This document shows, piece after piece, positions 7,312-15,282 of a stretch of 64,000 nucleotides of DNA. The position numbers and the translations under genes were made by a program. This DNA comes from Georgenia sp. SYP-B2076 (GTDB lineage Bacteria; Actinomycetota; Actinomycetes; Actinomycetales; Actinomycetaceae): the NCBI RefSeq assembly GCF_003991205.1, contig NZ_RXOZ01000003.1, forward strand, positions 58,053 to 122,052, given 5' to 3'. Every line of letters begins with the position of its first letter. Position 1 is the stretch's first letter. The notes under the pieces are model-generated. The model made no database searches and was not told the origin of the DNA. It saw nothing but the letters and a program-made list of their open reading frames with translations.

Positions 7312-8868
7312 CTACGCGGACCGCCGGAACTCCCCCTCGACCTCCTCGAGCGAGAGCCCGGACGTCTCCGGGATCATCCGCCACGAGAACACGATCGCCC
7401 CGACGTTGACGAGGGCGAAGACCAGGAACGTCACCGCGCCCCCGGCCGCCGCGACGAGGACGGGGAAGCTGAACGAGATCGCCGCGTTGACGATCCACTG
7501 CATGAACACGGCGATTCCGATCCCGAGCCCGCGCATCCGGAGCGGGAAGATCTCCGAGAGCATCACCCAGGTGACCGGGGAGAGCGCCGCCTGCTGGAAG
7601 AGCAGGAACAGCAGCATGAAGCCGAGCACCAGGTAGCTGGCCGCGGCCGGCGGCACGGCGCCGACGTCGAGGGCCGGCTGGATGACCGCCCCGAAGGTCA
7701 CGCTCAGCGCCACCAGGGACACGAGGATCCCGCCCTGCCCGGCAAGCAGCATCGCGCGGCGGCGAAGCCGGCGCACGATGTGCAGCCCGAGGACCGCCGC
7801 GAGCACCGAGACCACGCCGTTGGCGATAGTGGCCGTCAGGGCCGCGTCCGTGGCCAGACCCGTGATCTCCAGGAGCGTCGGGGCGTAGTACATGATCGTG
7901 TTGACACCGCTGACCTGCTGGATGACGGCGACGCCGATGCCGACCACCATCAGCCGCCTGATCCAGGGCGCCCGCAGGTCCGGTCGGCCGAGCCGCCGCG
8001 TCGCGGACTCCCGCGCGGCCACCTCGGCCATCTCGAGGACCTCGCCGACGGAGTCGTGCCCGGCCGGGCGGGTGCGCCGCAGCGTCGTCAGCGCCTCGCC
8101 GTAGCGCGCGCCGGCCGCGTACCAGCGGGAGGTCTCCGGGACGACGTGCACCCCGACCCACAGGGCGACGGCCGGGACCGATGCGATGACGAGCATGTAC
8201 CGCCAGGTGTGCGGGCTGTCGAGGGTGTTCGCGAGGACGGCGTTGACTGTGTAGGCCAGCAGCTGACCGGTGACGATCATGAGCTGGTCGACGGCGACGA
8301 AGCTGCCGCGGCTCTCCTTCGGCGCGAGCTCGGCAAGGTAGACCGGCACGGTGGCCGAGGCGCCGCCGACCGCGAGCCCGAGGACGACGCGCGCGGCCAC
8401 CATCACCGCCAGGTCCGGCGCGAGCGCCGAGCCCAGGGCACCGACGAGGAAGATGACGGCCAGGACCAGGAGGGTGCGTCGTCGTCCGTGCCGATCGGAG
8501 ACCCGGCCGGACAGGAGCGCGCCGAAGGCGGCGCCGACGAGCAGCGAGGAGGTCACGAGCCCCTCGGTGGCCGGGGTCAGCCCGAGCCCGCCGGCCTCCG
8601 GGCCGCGCGCCATGTACGGCAGCGCGCCGGCGATGACGCCGGTGTCGTAGCCGAACAGCAGGCCGCCGAGCGTGACGACGAAGGCGGCGAGCCGGACCCG
8701 CAGCGGCCGCGGCGCCGGCCCGCCGGCCTCCGGGAGGGTCTCGAGGTCGGCCCTGCCGGGCGCCCCCGCCGAGGTGCGCAGACCCGCTGCCGATCCCACG
8801 TCGTGCCTTCCGTCGCCCTGCCAGGTGGTGCCGGGTCGCTCGTGGAGCGCCGCGGCGGCCATCGACAC
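7312..8868 (-). CDS. Sugar-porter MFS transporter
   Basis: 518 residues, 12 predicted membrane helices. Family signatures: GYDTGVIAGALPY after helix 1, SDRHGRRRTLL between helices 2 and 3, ESRGSFVAVDQL before helix 5, QQVSGVNTIMYYAPT in helix 7 (sugar-binding QQ..G.N..YY), and PETSGLSLEEVE at the C-terminus in place of PETKG. This is the SP family of proton-linked sugar uptake carriers (XylE/GalP/AraE group). The first 55 residues are an unusual GC-rich extension, so the true start may be internal; GTG 8868 and ATG 8862 are the outer options. No sugar catabolic gene is adjacent, so the substrate is unknown. Confidence 0.9.
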   Translation of the reverse strand: MSMAAAALHERPGTTWQGDGRHDVGSAAGLRTSAGAPGRADLETLPEAGGPAPRPLRVRLAAFVVTLGGLLFGYDTGVIAGALPYMARGPEAGGLGLTPATEGLVTSSLLVGAAFGALLSGRVSDRHGRRRTLLVLAVIFLVGALGSALAPDLAVMVAARVVLGLAVGGASATVPVYLAELAPKESRGSFVAVDQLMIVTGQLLAYTVNAVLANTLDSPHTWRYMLVIASVPAVALWVGVHVVPETSRWYAAGARYGEALTTLRRTRPAGHDSVGEVLEMAEVAARESATRRLGRPDLRAPWIRRLMVVGIGVAVIQQVSGVNTIMYYAPTLLEITGLATDAALTATIANGVVSVLAAVLGLHIVRRLRRRAMLLAGQGGILVSLVALSVTFGAVIQPALDVGAVPPAAASYLVLGFMLLFLLFQQAALSPVTWVMLSEIFPLRMRGLGIGIAVFMQWIVNAAISFSFPVLVAAAGGAVTFLVFALVNVGAIVFSWRMIPETSGLSLEEVEGEFRRSA

Positions 8869-8903
8869 TACCGTGCGGGGCTCGCGGGCCTGCCGCCGCG
8901 CCC

Positions 8904-8992
8904 GGGCGACCGCGGCCGCAGGACCGCCCGGACTGGGGCGATCGCCCGGCTTCGGGCGACCGCCGGCTGCGGGACCGCCCGGACTGGGGCGA
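8904..8992. repeat. Imperfect direct repeat of 38-39 bp
   Basis: A block starting GGGCGACCGC at 8904-8941 recurs at 8954-8992; the last 21 bases (8921-8941 and 8972-8992) are identical. It lies between the start of the sugar transporter and the stop of the epimerase gene, so it may be non-coding spacer or part of the transporter promoter region. No flanking duplication that would suggest transposition is seen. Confidence 0.6.
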
Positions 8993-9001
8993 CCGCCGCC
9001 G

Positions 9002-9952
9002 TCACGCCTGGCGCGAGGCGGCCGCCGGGGACCAGCCGGCGGCCACGCCGGCCAGCACCTCCGGCCAGGGGGTGGGGCGGATCCCGAAGGTCGAGGTGGT
9101 GACCGCGGCGTCGATCTCGAAGGGCCGCTCGAACTGGTAGAGCATCTCGTCCAGCTCGCGGAGCACGGGCACGAAGGGCCCCGCGGCGCGCAGCACGGAG
9201 CGTGGCACCCGGTGCACGCGGGGCGGCCGCCGGCCGGCCAGCCGCGCCAGGTCGGCCAGCACCGCCCGCACCGCGACCGGCGGGTCGGAGGGCACGTGCC
9301 ACGCCTGGCCCCAGGCCCGTTCGTCGGTCCCGGCGACGGCCAGCGTCCGGGCGATGTCCGGCACGTAGGACCAGCTGTGCGGGGCGTCGGGGTCGCCGAA
9401 GACCCAGGTCGGCCTGCCGGCGCGGACCGTCTGCGCGTACCGGGCGAGGAGCCCGGTGGCCGGGGTGACGCCCGGCCCGAGATAGTCCGACGCCCGGACC
9501 TCGGTCACCCGCGCGCGCCCGGCTGCGTGGGCCGCGAGCGCCTCCTGCCACATGCGCGCCCGGAGGCGGCCCTTGCGGCTGGCGGCCGCGAGGGGGTGGT
9601 CCCGGCTGATGGGCCCGTCCACCGGGCCGTACCCGTAGAGGTTGCCCATCGTGACGAGCACGGCATCGCTGCCCTCTGCGGCCCGCAGCAGGGCGGCGGC
9701 AAGGGGCGGCCACTGCGTCTCCCACGCCTGGTAGGTCGGGGGGTTGGCGCAGTTGTACAGGGCGGCTGCGCCCGCGACGTGCTTCGCCAACGCCGCGGGG
9801 TCGGCGGCGTCGGCGCGGAGCCGCTCGACGCCGGGGTGCACGGGCCCCCGCCCGGACCGGGTGATGACGCGGACACCGTGGCCCTGGTCTGCGAGCAGGG
9901 TGGCGAGGGCGGAACCGACCGGCCCCGCTCCGACGACGACGTGCACGGACAT
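9002..9952 (-). CDS. NAD(P)-dependent epimerase/reductase, atypical SDR
   Basis: 316 residues from ATG 9952 (MSVHVVVGAGPVGSAL). The N-terminal VVGAGPVGSALATLLADQGH is an extended/atypical SDR dinucleotide-binding motif. NCANPPTYQAWE and VTMGNLYGYGPVDG follow in the positions of the active-site segment, with the YGYG stretch replacing the usual YxxxK. The rest resembles NAD-dependent epimerase/dehydratase proteins of unknown substrate. It is divergent from a TetR regulator 123 bp away, the common arrangement for a TetR-controlled reductase. The frame reaches 10027 but the upstream part covers the operator region. Confidence 0.8.
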   Translation of the reverse strand: MSVHVVVGAGPVGSALATLLADQGHGVRVITRSGRGPVHPGVERLRADAADPAALAKHVAGAAALYNCANPPTYQAWETQWPPLAAALLRAAEGSDAVLVTMGNLYGYGPVDGPISRDHPLAAASRKGRLRARMWQEALAAHAAGRARVTEVRASDYLGPGVTPATGLLARYAQTVRAGRPTWVFGDPDAPHSWSYVPDIARTLAVAGTDERAWGQAWHVPSDPPVAVRAVLADLARLAGRRPPRVHRVPRSVLRAAGPFVPVLRELDEMLYQFERPFEIDAAVTTSTFGIRPTPWPEVLAGVAAGWSPAAASRQA

Positions 9953-9962
9953 GATGCGCTCC

Positions 9963-10037
9963 AATGTGTGAACGGTGTTCTCTGACGTGATCACTGTCTT
10001 CGTGAAGGACCACGCTGTCAAGAGCACTGTTCACATT
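9963..10037. promoter_or_regulatory. Divergent promoter region with inverted repeats (probable TetR operators)
   Basis: CAATGTGTGAACGGTGTT at 9962-9979 and the inverse form of CAATGTGAACAGTGCT at 10023-10038 are imperfect mirror copies. The first contains GAAC-GGT-GTTC. TTGACA on the minus strand at 10016-10021 is a good -35 for the epimerase gene, with a weak GACAGT -10 at 9993-9998. The layout fits a TetR protein acting on both genes. Confidence 0.45.
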
Positions 10038-10063
10038 GATGTGCGCTGCTCACGTTGTGGTGG

Positions 10064-10069
10064 CAGACT
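10064..10069 (+). promoter_or_regulatory. Candidate -10 (CAGACT) giving a leaderless TetR mRNA
   Basis: CAGACT ends 6 nt before the ATG at 10076, and no Shine-Dalgarno sequence is present. This spacing puts the transcription start on or beside the start codon, as for several other genes in the window. Confidence 0.4.
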
Positions 10070-10075
10070 CAACCC

Positions 10076-10810
10076 ATGGCCTCCACCCTCGGGATTCGCG
10101 CGCGCGCCCGCCAGGAGCTGGTCCGCGAGATCACCGACGTCGCCCGCCGGCACCTCGCCGAGCACGGCGCCGGCGGCCTCTCGGTCCGGGCGGTCACGCG
10201 CGAGCTCGGCATGGCCCCGTCCGCCGTCTACCGCTACTTCCCCAGCCGGGACGCCCTGCTGACCGCGCTGATCATCGACGCCTACGAGGGCGTCGGCGAG
10301 GCCGCCCGCGTCGCCGAGGAGCCGTGCCCGCGCGACGACCACGCCGGCCGGTGGCTCGCCGTCTTCCGGGCGGTGCGCCAGTGGGGCCTGGCGCACCCGC
10401 ACGAGTACGCGCTGATCTACGGCTCGCCGGTGCCCGGGTACCGGGCGCCCGAGGACACGGTCGTCCCCGCGACCGGCGTCGTGCTGCGCCTGGCCCGCAT
10501 CGCCGTCGACGCCGGCCGCGGCCCGGGCCTGGACCCGGCCCCGGCACCGCCGCTGAGCGCGGCGCTGCGCGCCGATGCCAGGGACCGCGCCGCCGACGCC
10601 GCGGCGACCATGCCGGACGACGTGGCGGCGGTGCTGACGGACGTGGAGCCCATCGTCGTCGTCGCCGTCATCGACGCCTGGACGCTGCTCTTCGGCGCCG
10701 TGAGCTTCGAGCTGTTCGGGCACTACCACCGCACGGTCGAGGCGCGCGCGGACCACCTCGACCACCTCGCCCGGACCTCCGGGCGCGCCGTCGGCATCCC
10801 CGGCCTCTAG
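10076..10810 (+). CDS. TetR-family regulator (WHG-domain type)
   Basis: 244 residues from ATG 10076. N-terminal helix-turn-helix: RQELVREITDVARRHLAEHG, then LSVRAVTRELGMAPSAVYRYFPSRDALLTALI. The C-terminal domain contains WGLAHPHEYALIYGSPVPGY, the hallmark of the TetR_C 'WHG' group. Such proteins repress a nearby gene and release it on ligand binding; the divergent epimerase/reductase at 9002-9952 is the obvious target. The frame extends 21 bp upstream to GTG 10055, but ATG 10076 with the -10 six bases upstream is preferred. Confidence 0.87.
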   Translation: MASTLGIRARARQELVREITDVARRHLAEHGAGGLSVRAVTRELGMAPSAVYRYFPSRDALLTALIIDAYEGVGEAARVAEEPCPRDDHAGRWLAVFRAVRQWGLAHPHEYALIYGSPVPGYRAPEDTVVPATGVVLRLARIAVDAGRGPGLDPAPAPPLSAALRADARDRAADAAATMPDDVAAVLTDVEPIVVVAVIDAWTLLFGAVSFELFGHYHRTVEARADHLDHLARTSGRAVGIPGL

Positions 10811-10893
10811 CCGCCCGAAATGCGGACGCCCGTGGCCGCCACCACACTGTCGCCAGCGACCCGCGCTGCGGGTCCCGACAGAAGGGACGGCAC

Positions 10894-11112
10894 ATGGGTA
10901 TCGGAGGCAGCATCTTCCTGATCGTCGCCGGGGCGATCCTCGCGTTCGCGGTCTCGGACGTGTTCTCGGGCGTCGACCTGACGATGGTGGGCTACATCTG
11001 CATGGCCGCGGGCGTCATCGCGCTCGTCGTCGTCCTGGCGATGAACAAGCAGCGCACCAACACCAGCCACACGGAGTACGTGGAGCGGCACGACGACCGC
11101 CGCATCCACTGA
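10894..11112 (+). CDS. Small membrane protein, DUF6458 type
   Basis: 72 residues from ATG 10894, preceded by a good AGAAGGGA ribosome-binding site. Begins MGIGGSIFLIVAGAILAFAV, then a short loop (SGVDLTMVGYI) and a second membrane helix (MAAGVIALVVVLAM), ending in a hydrophilic tail NKQRTNTSHTEYVERHDD. This matches the two-helix actinobacterial DUF6458 family. Function is unknown. It is followed by a strong palindrome, so it is probably transcribed alone. Confidence 0.85.
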   Translation: MGIGGSIFLIVAGAILAFAVSDVFSGVDLTMVGYICMAAGVIALVVVLAMNKQRTNTSHTEYVERHDDRRIH

Positions 11113-11148
11113 CCGGGCGGGCGGCGCACCGCCGTCCGGCCGGACCTC

Positions 11149-11180
11149 CCGGGCCGGGACGCCGCGGCGTCCCGGCCCGG
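11149..11180. terminator. Perfect 16+16 bp palindrome, probable terminator
   Basis: CCGGGCCGGGACGCCG at 11149-11164 is followed directly by its exact inverse complement at 11165-11180. It lies 36 bp after the DUF6458 stop. There is no T-tract, as is common for actinobacterial terminators; the minimal loop would form from the central bases. Confidence 0.65.
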
Positions 11181-11342
11181 TGCCGTGTCCACGGGACTCC
11201 CGCCCGCAGACCGCGAATCACCCTGTTCGACGCTTGACGCCAACACGGGCCGGCCCGACGCTAGGAGGGAGCCGGCGGCGTCGCCGGCCGGGCGCGAGGT
11301 TCTCTCTCCCGCCCGTCCGATGCTCACAACGAAGGAGCCGCC

Positions 11343-11618
11343 ATGACCAGCTCAGCGCCCGAAACGGTGATCTCTGGCGTGCCCTACGCCGTCACCGAGG
11401 TGAACGGTCACGCGCCCGGCGACCTCGACGAGTTCCTCGGCCTGACGACGTTCGTCGTCGCCGGCCGCACCGGGCGACAGGTCATCGACGGCGAGGGCGC
11501 CGCCGTGCAGGACGCGGTGCGGGTGCACCAGAAGCACTCGCACGGCACCGGGAAGGACGTGCGGGTCTGGCGCGTGTACCGCGCCCCGGACGCCGGCTTC
11601 GTCGCCGAGACCTGCTGA
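11343..11618 (+). CDS. Small hypothetical protein
   Basis: 91 residues with a clear GAAGGAG ribosome-binding site ending 6 nt before ATG 11343. No membrane segment or signal peptide. The sequence (GVPYAVTEVNGHAPGDLDEFLGLTTFVVAGRT at the start, RVWRVYRAPDAGFVAETC at the end) is compact, mixed alpha/beta in look, and ends in a Cys. I do not recognise a family. Codon use with G/C at third positions matches the neighbours, which supports a real gene. Confidence 0.65.
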   Translation: MTSSAPETVISGVPYAVTEVNGHAPGDLDEFLGLTTFVVAGRTGRQVIDGEGAAVQDAVRVHQKHSHGTGKDVRVWRVYRAPDAGFVAETC

Positions 11619-11674
11619 CCCGGGCGCGCCCGCGGGCCGGACGGCGGGGGCCGGCCCGCGCGGCCCGCTGGCGC

Positions 11675-11744
11675 GGCCACCCGGCCGGACCCGGCGCGAC
11701 CATCCGGCCGGGCCCCGGCCACCCGGCCGGACCCGGCGCGACCA
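11675..11744. repeat. 28-bp direct repeat, period 42
   Basis: A 28-base block beginning GGCCACCCGGCC is present at 11675-11702 and identically at 11717-11744. It sits between the small hypothetical gene and the App1-like gene in a stretch of almost pure G+C, without a coding frame. Replication slippage is a simple explanation. Confidence 0.7.
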
Positions 11745-11774
11745 CCTGCCCGCGCCCGCCGCCGCGCCCGCCAC

Positions 11775-11780
11775 TAGCCT
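11775..11780 (+). promoter_or_regulatory. Candidate -10 (TAGCCT) for App1-like gene, leaderless
   Basis: TAGCCT followed by 7 nt and ATG 11788. No ribosome-binding site lies in the 20 bases before the start, so a leaderless transcript is likely. Confidence 0.45.
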
Positions 11781-11787
11781 GTGGCCC

Positions 11788-12873
11788 ATGCCCCTGTCCC
11801 GGTTCGGCCTCTACCTCGACGACACGATCAACCGCCGCAGCGTCGCCTACCTGCGTGACCGCGGCTGGCGGCCACGGACCATCGGCCTGACCGGCTACGG
11901 CTCGGCCCAGAGCCTGCACGTGCTCGGCCGGGTGGTCATGGCCGACCCGGACACGCCCGTGGACCAGGACGTCACCCCGGTCGGGCCCATCAACCTTGCC
12001 GCGGAGGCGCAGCGCGGCTGGCGCTCCTTCTTCACCGCGCAGGTGGGCTTCCTGCCCGTCGTCGTGCGCGCCGGCAGCCAGGAGGTGCGCACGACGACGG
12101 ACCGCGGCGGGTACATCGACGTCATCGTCCGTGACCACGGGCTTCCGCCCGGGTGGCACGAGGTGACCATCGAGGCGCGGGCGGCCGCGCCGACCACCGC
12201 GAAGGTGCTGGTGGTGGACCCGGAGGCGCGCGGGGGCATCGTCTCGGACATCGACGACACGATCATGGTGACGATGCTGCCGCGCGCCCTGCTCGCCGCC
12301 TGGAACACGTTCGTGCGCCACACCAGCGCCCGCCGGGCCGTGCCCGGCATGGCCGAGCTGTACCGCTCCGTGCTGCGCGACCACCCGGACGCGCCCGTCT
12401 TCTACCTGTCCACCGGGGCCTGGAACGTGGTGCCGACGCTGCGCCGCTTCATGGAGCGGCACGGCTTCCCCGAGGGGCCGATGCTCATGACCGACTGGGG
12501 CCCCACGAACACCGGCTGGTTCCGCTCCGGCATCGAGCACAAGCGCACCCAGCTGCGCAACCTCATGATCACGTTCCCCGAGATCCGCTGGCTGCTGGTG
12601 GGCGACGACGGCCAGCACGACCCGATGATCTACGACGACGTCGCCCGCGAGCACCCCGGCCACGTCGCCGCGATCGCGATCCGCGAGCTCACGCCGGCGG
12701 AGCAGGTGCTCTCCCACGGCACGACCGAGGCCATCGAGCAGCCCAACCCGCTGCGCAACGCCAACGCCGAGCACGGGGTGCCCACGGTCCATGGCAAGGA
12801 CGGCTTCGACCTGGCGCGGCAGGTGCCCGGCGTGCTGGAGGCCCTCGAGCGCCGCCAGGCCGTGCAGGATTGA
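11788..12873 (+). CDS. App1-like phosphatase (DUF2183)
   Basis: 361 residues. The C-terminal half is the App1/DUF2183 domain: GIVSDIDDTIM at residues 150-160 carries the DxDxT motif of HAD-type phosphatases (D154, D156, T158), VFYLSTGAWNV is motif II, and LLVGDDGQHDPMIYDD the acidic motif IV. The founding member, yeast App1, is a Mg-dependent phosphatidate phosphatase; bacterial members are cytoplasmic and their substrate is unproven. The N-terminal 140 residues form a beta-rich accessory domain typical of these proteins. The next gene starts 3 bp after the stop, so the two are co-transcribed. Confidence 0.85.
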   Translation: MPLSRFGLYLDDTINRRSVAYLRDRGWRPRTIGLTGYGSAQSLHVLGRVVMADPDTPVDQDVTPVGPINLAAEAQRGWRSFFTAQVGFLPVVVRAGSQEVRTTTDRGGYIDVIVRDHGLPPGWHEVTIEARAAAPTTAKVLVVDPEARGGIVSDIDDTIMVTMLPRALLAAWNTFVRHTSARRAVPGMAELYRSVLRDHPDAPVFYLSTGAWNVVPTLRRFMERHGFPEGPMLMTDWGPTNTGWFRSGIEHKRTQLRNLMITFPEIRWLLVGDDGQHDPMIYDDVAREHPGHVAAIAIRELTPAEQVLSHGTTEAIEQPNPLRNANAEHGVPTVHGKDGFDLARQVPGVLEALERRQAVQD

Positions 12874-12876
12874 GGG

Positions 12877-13320
12877 ATGGAGCAACTTCCCGACGACGTC
12901 GCCGCCTATCTCGACGCCGCGCCCGAGCCGCGGCGCGAGGTGCTGCTGCCCGTGTTCGAGACCGTCCGCGCGGCCGTGCCGGACGGGTACGCGCTGGGCA
13001 TGCAGTTCGGGATGCCGGGGTGGGTGGTCCCGCTCGAGCGATTCCCCGAGACGTACAACGGCCACCCGCTCGCGTACGCGTCCGTCGCGGCGCAGAAGAG
13101 CTACGTGTCCGTCTATCTCATGGGCCTGTACTCGGTGCCGGAGGACCTCGAGACCTTCCAGGCTGAGTGGAAGGCCAGCACCGGGCGCCTCGACATGGGC
13201 AAGAGCTGCCTGCGGCTGAGGAAGCCCGGCGACGTGGACCACGCCCTGCTGGCGAGGTGGGTCGCCGCGATGCCCGTCGAGCGCTTCATCGAGACCTACG
13301 AGCGCGTCAGGGCTCGATAG
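12877..13320 (+). CDS. DUF1801 domain protein
   Basis: 147 residues, starting 3 bp after the App1-like stop. DUF1801 features: early DDVAAYLDAAPEPRREVLLPVFETVRAAVP, then YALGMQFGMPGWVVPLE, YASVAAQKSYVSVYLMG and a C-terminal RFIETYERVRAR. The family (YdhG-like fold) has no agreed biochemical function, although some relatives bind iron or act in stress responses. Tight spacing suggests that it is made together with the App1-like protein. Start ATG 12877 has a weak upstream ribosome-binding site inside the preceding gene. Confidence 0.85.
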   Translation: MEQLPDDVAAYLDAAPEPRREVLLPVFETVRAAVPDGYALGMQFGMPGWVVPLERFPETYNGHPLAYASVAAQKSYVSVYLMGLYSVPEDLETFQAEWKASTGRLDMGKSCLRLRKPGDVDHALLARWVAAMPVERFIETYERVRAR

Positions 13321-13379
13321 CGTCCCCGACGGCGGTCACGTGGGCGCCGGCGTCGCGGGGCCGAGGTCCGCGCCCGCCC

Positions 13380-13421
13380 GGCTCCGACGTCGACCGGCCA
13401 GGCTCCGACGTCGGCCGGCCA
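13380..13421. repeat. 21-bp tandem repeat, two copies
   Basis: GGCTCCGACGTCGACCGGCCA at 13380-13400 is followed at once by a copy with one change at 13401-13421. It falls in the 233-bp gap (13321-13553) that otherwise holds only the hairpin at 13434-13480. Confidence 0.65.
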
Positions 13422-13433
13422 GGTGTCAAGCGC

Positions 13434-13480
13434 CTGCGGTGAGGATTCGCTGGTCTATCACCAGCAAACCCTCACCACAG
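13434..13480. repeat. Long imperfect hairpin, 21-bp arms
   Basis: Arms at 13434-13454 and 13460-13480 with a 5-base loop. Three positions are mismatched, and all are A-C or C-A on the plus strand, which become G-U pairs if the minus strand is transcribed. The stretch is clearly less GC-rich than its surroundings. It lies downstream of the DUF1801 gene and upstream of the NrtR-type gene; both are on the plus strand. Confidence 0.6.
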
Positions 13481-13553
13481 TTGGCGAAACGGCGGGCGGC
13501 GCCCTCACGGACCGCGTCGCTGCGCCGTCGCGGGCCCGCACCCCGACCTTGAC

Positions 13554-14504
13554 ATGATGAGCACGCAGCGGCACCCGCTGCCCGGAGAGCAGGAGGACGT
13601 CGTGCCCGAGCCCGCACGGAACGACGCGCTCGTCACCGCCCAGCTCGTCGCGGTCATCATCGCCGTCAGCGCGGGCACCCCCTTCGTCCTGACCACCGCG
13701 GGCGGCCGCCGCCTCCCGGCGGGTCCGCTCCAGCCGGAGCACCGGTCGATGCAGGCGGGCCTGCGCTCCTGGGTGGAGCGGCAGACGGGCTACGAGCTGG
13801 GCTACGTCGAGCAGCTCTACACCTTCGCGGACCGCGACCGGGGCATCAGCCCGGTGCTCGAGGTGTCCTACCTCGGCCTGACCACGGTCCCGGACGTGAC
13901 GCCCGGCTGGCGCAGCTGGTACGAGTATTTTCCCTGGGAGGACCGGCGCGACGACCCCGGCCTTGTCGCCGAGCGGCTGGAGCCCGCGCTCGCGGCGTGG
14001 GCGGAGTCGGCCGAGCCGCAGTTCCGCGAGCGGCGGCGGCTGAGGTGCGCGGTAACGTTCGGCCTGGGCGGCCACCCGTGGCTGCCGGGCGCGGCGCTGG
14101 AGCGCTACGAGCTGCTCTACGAGGCCGGCCTCGTGCCCGAGTCGCGCGGCGGGCTTGCCGGCGACGCCCCGGGGCTGCGCATGGACCGGGACCACCGCCG
14201 CATCCTCGCCACCGGCATCGCCCGGCTGCGCGCGAAGATCCAATACCGTCCGGTGGTCTTCGAGCTACTCCCGGGTGCCTTTACGCTTGGTCGCCTTCAG
14301 GAGAGCGTCGAGGCCATCGCCGGCCAGCACCTTCACAAGCAGAACTTCCGCCGCCTCGTCGAGCAGCAGGAGCTGGTCGAGGACACCGGGGGCGTGGACC
14401 CCTCGACCGGCGGGCGCCCCGCGAAGCTCGTGCGGTTCCGCCGAGAGATCCTCGACGAGCGCGACGCGGTGGGCACCAAGCTGCCGACGCCCCGGGCGCG
14501 GTAG
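13554..14504 (+). CDS. nrtR: NrtR-type Nudix-related transcriptional regulator
   Basis: 316 residues. The N-terminal half is a Nudix-like domain with the NrtR landmark YVEQLYTFADRDRG; its Nudix box is degenerate (LRSWVERQTG in place of RELEEETG), so ligand binding rather than catalysis is expected. The C-terminal winged helix, RLRAKIQYRPVVFELLPGAFTLGRLQESVEAI through GRPAKLVRFRREIL, is typical of NrtR regulators, which bind ADP-ribose or related NAD metabolites and control NAD synthesis or salvage genes. nadC lies 1.1 kb downstream behind tandem operator-like repeats, a fitting target. Start may be ATG 13554 or ATG 13557; a GACCTT -10 lies 6 nt before the latter. Confidence 0.85.
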   Translation: MMSTQRHPLPGEQEDVVPEPARNDALVTAQLVAVIIAVSAGTPFVLTTAGGRRLPAGPLQPEHRSMQAGLRSWVERQTGYELGYVEQLYTFADRDRGISPVLEVSYLGLTTVPDVTPGWRSWYEYFPWEDRRDDPGLVAERLEPALAAWAESAEPQFRERRRLRCAVTFGLGGHPWLPGAALERYELLYEAGLVPESRGGLAGDAPGLRMDRDHRRILATGIARLRAKIQYRPVVFELLPGAFTLGRLQESVEAIAGQHLHKQNFRRLVEQQELVEDTGGVDPSTGGRPAKLVRFRREILDERDAVGTKLPTPRAR

Positions 14505-14580
14505 GCCTGGCGGCCGCCGGCCGGACCTACGTGATGACCGGCATGACCATGAGCAAGTGGTGACGGACCCGCGCCGCAAC

Positions 14581-14612
14581 GGGGCCGGTGGCGCCAGCGC
14601 GCCACCGGCCCC
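14581..14612. terminator. Bidirectional terminator hairpin
   Basis: GGGGCCGGTGGCGC and its exact inverse complement form 14-bp arms around the 4-base loop CAGC. It sits between the convergent NrtR-type and DoxX genes. There is no clear T-tract on either side. Confidence 0.75.
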
Positions 14613-14625
14613 GCAGACGGCAGGG

Positions 14626-15102
14626 TCAGCGCGCGCCCGCCAGGACGCGGTCGGTCTCGCGCGTGAGCTCGTCGCGGCCGCCCAGCTTCCTGGCGAGCAC
14701 GGCGTCGACGCTGAGGCGACCGGCGCCCACGGCACCCACCGCCAGCGCGCCGGCGGCCAGCGCCAGGACGAGCTCGTACCCGTTCTCGGCCGCCCAGAGA
14801 CCGTTGGGGAGGTGGACGAGCACCATCGCGCCGATCATGTCGAGCGCGAGGAGCAGCGAGAAGAGCGGCGTCAGGACCCCGAGGATGAGCGCCGCGCCGC
14901 CGGCCGTCTCGACGATGGCGGCGAACCATGCCGAGAGGGCGGGCGCCGGGACGCCCATCGCCGCGAAGCCCTCGGCGGTGGCTCCCATGCCGTTGGTGGC
15001 GAACTTCTGCAGCCCGTGGGCGAGGAAGACCACCCCGAGGCCCACGCGGGCCAGGAGCAGGAGGATGTCGCCGAGGGTGCTGTTGGGCGTGGTGCGGAAC
15101 AT
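14626..15102 (-). CDS. DoxX-family membrane protein
   Basis: 158 residues with four membrane helices. Helix 1 has the DoxX pattern LLLLARVGLGVVFLAHGLQKF; helix 2 region reads WFAAIVETAGGAALILGVLTPL; helix 3 contains LALDMIGAMVLVHLPNG. Family members are inner-membrane proteins, some linked to thiosulfate oxidation or redox/thiol stress. A well-formed promoter with palindromes lies about 170-210 bp upstream, so the gene is probably regulated separately. No redox partner gene is adjacent. Confidence 0.9.
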   Translation of the reverse strand: MFRTTPNSTLGDILLLLARVGLGVVFLAHGLQKFATNGMGATAEGFAAMGVPAPALSAWFAAIVETAGGAALILGVLTPLFSLLLALDMIGAMVLVHLPNGLWAAENGYELVLALAAGALAVGAVGAGRLSVDAVLARKLGGRDELTRETDRVLAGAR

Positions 15103-15282
15103 GTGAGGTCCTTCGTGGTGGGAGGGGGCGTGCGTCTGGCCGTCAGGGGCGTTGCGAGGCGGCGTATGGTCGGGCGCCGCTCAGCCGCCGGCCGTGTCAG
15201 GCCGGGCGGACCACGCCGTGAGTGCCCCGCGGCGGGTAGCCGGCCGAAGCACGCGTCCCGCCCACACCGGCCAGCCACCCGC

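Noticed and set aside
11234..11267. Promoter TTGACG...TAGGAG before the small hypothetical gene
   Set aside because: The spacer is 22 bp, too long for a normal sigma-70-type promoter.
13380..13480. CRISPR-like repeats
   Set aside because: Only two tandem copies without spacers, followed by a separate hairpin; no cas genes in the window.
14505..14580. A 9-codon ORF after the NrtR gene (ATGACCGGCATGACC...)
   Set aside because: No ribosome-binding site and it directly precedes the terminator hairpin; probably chance.
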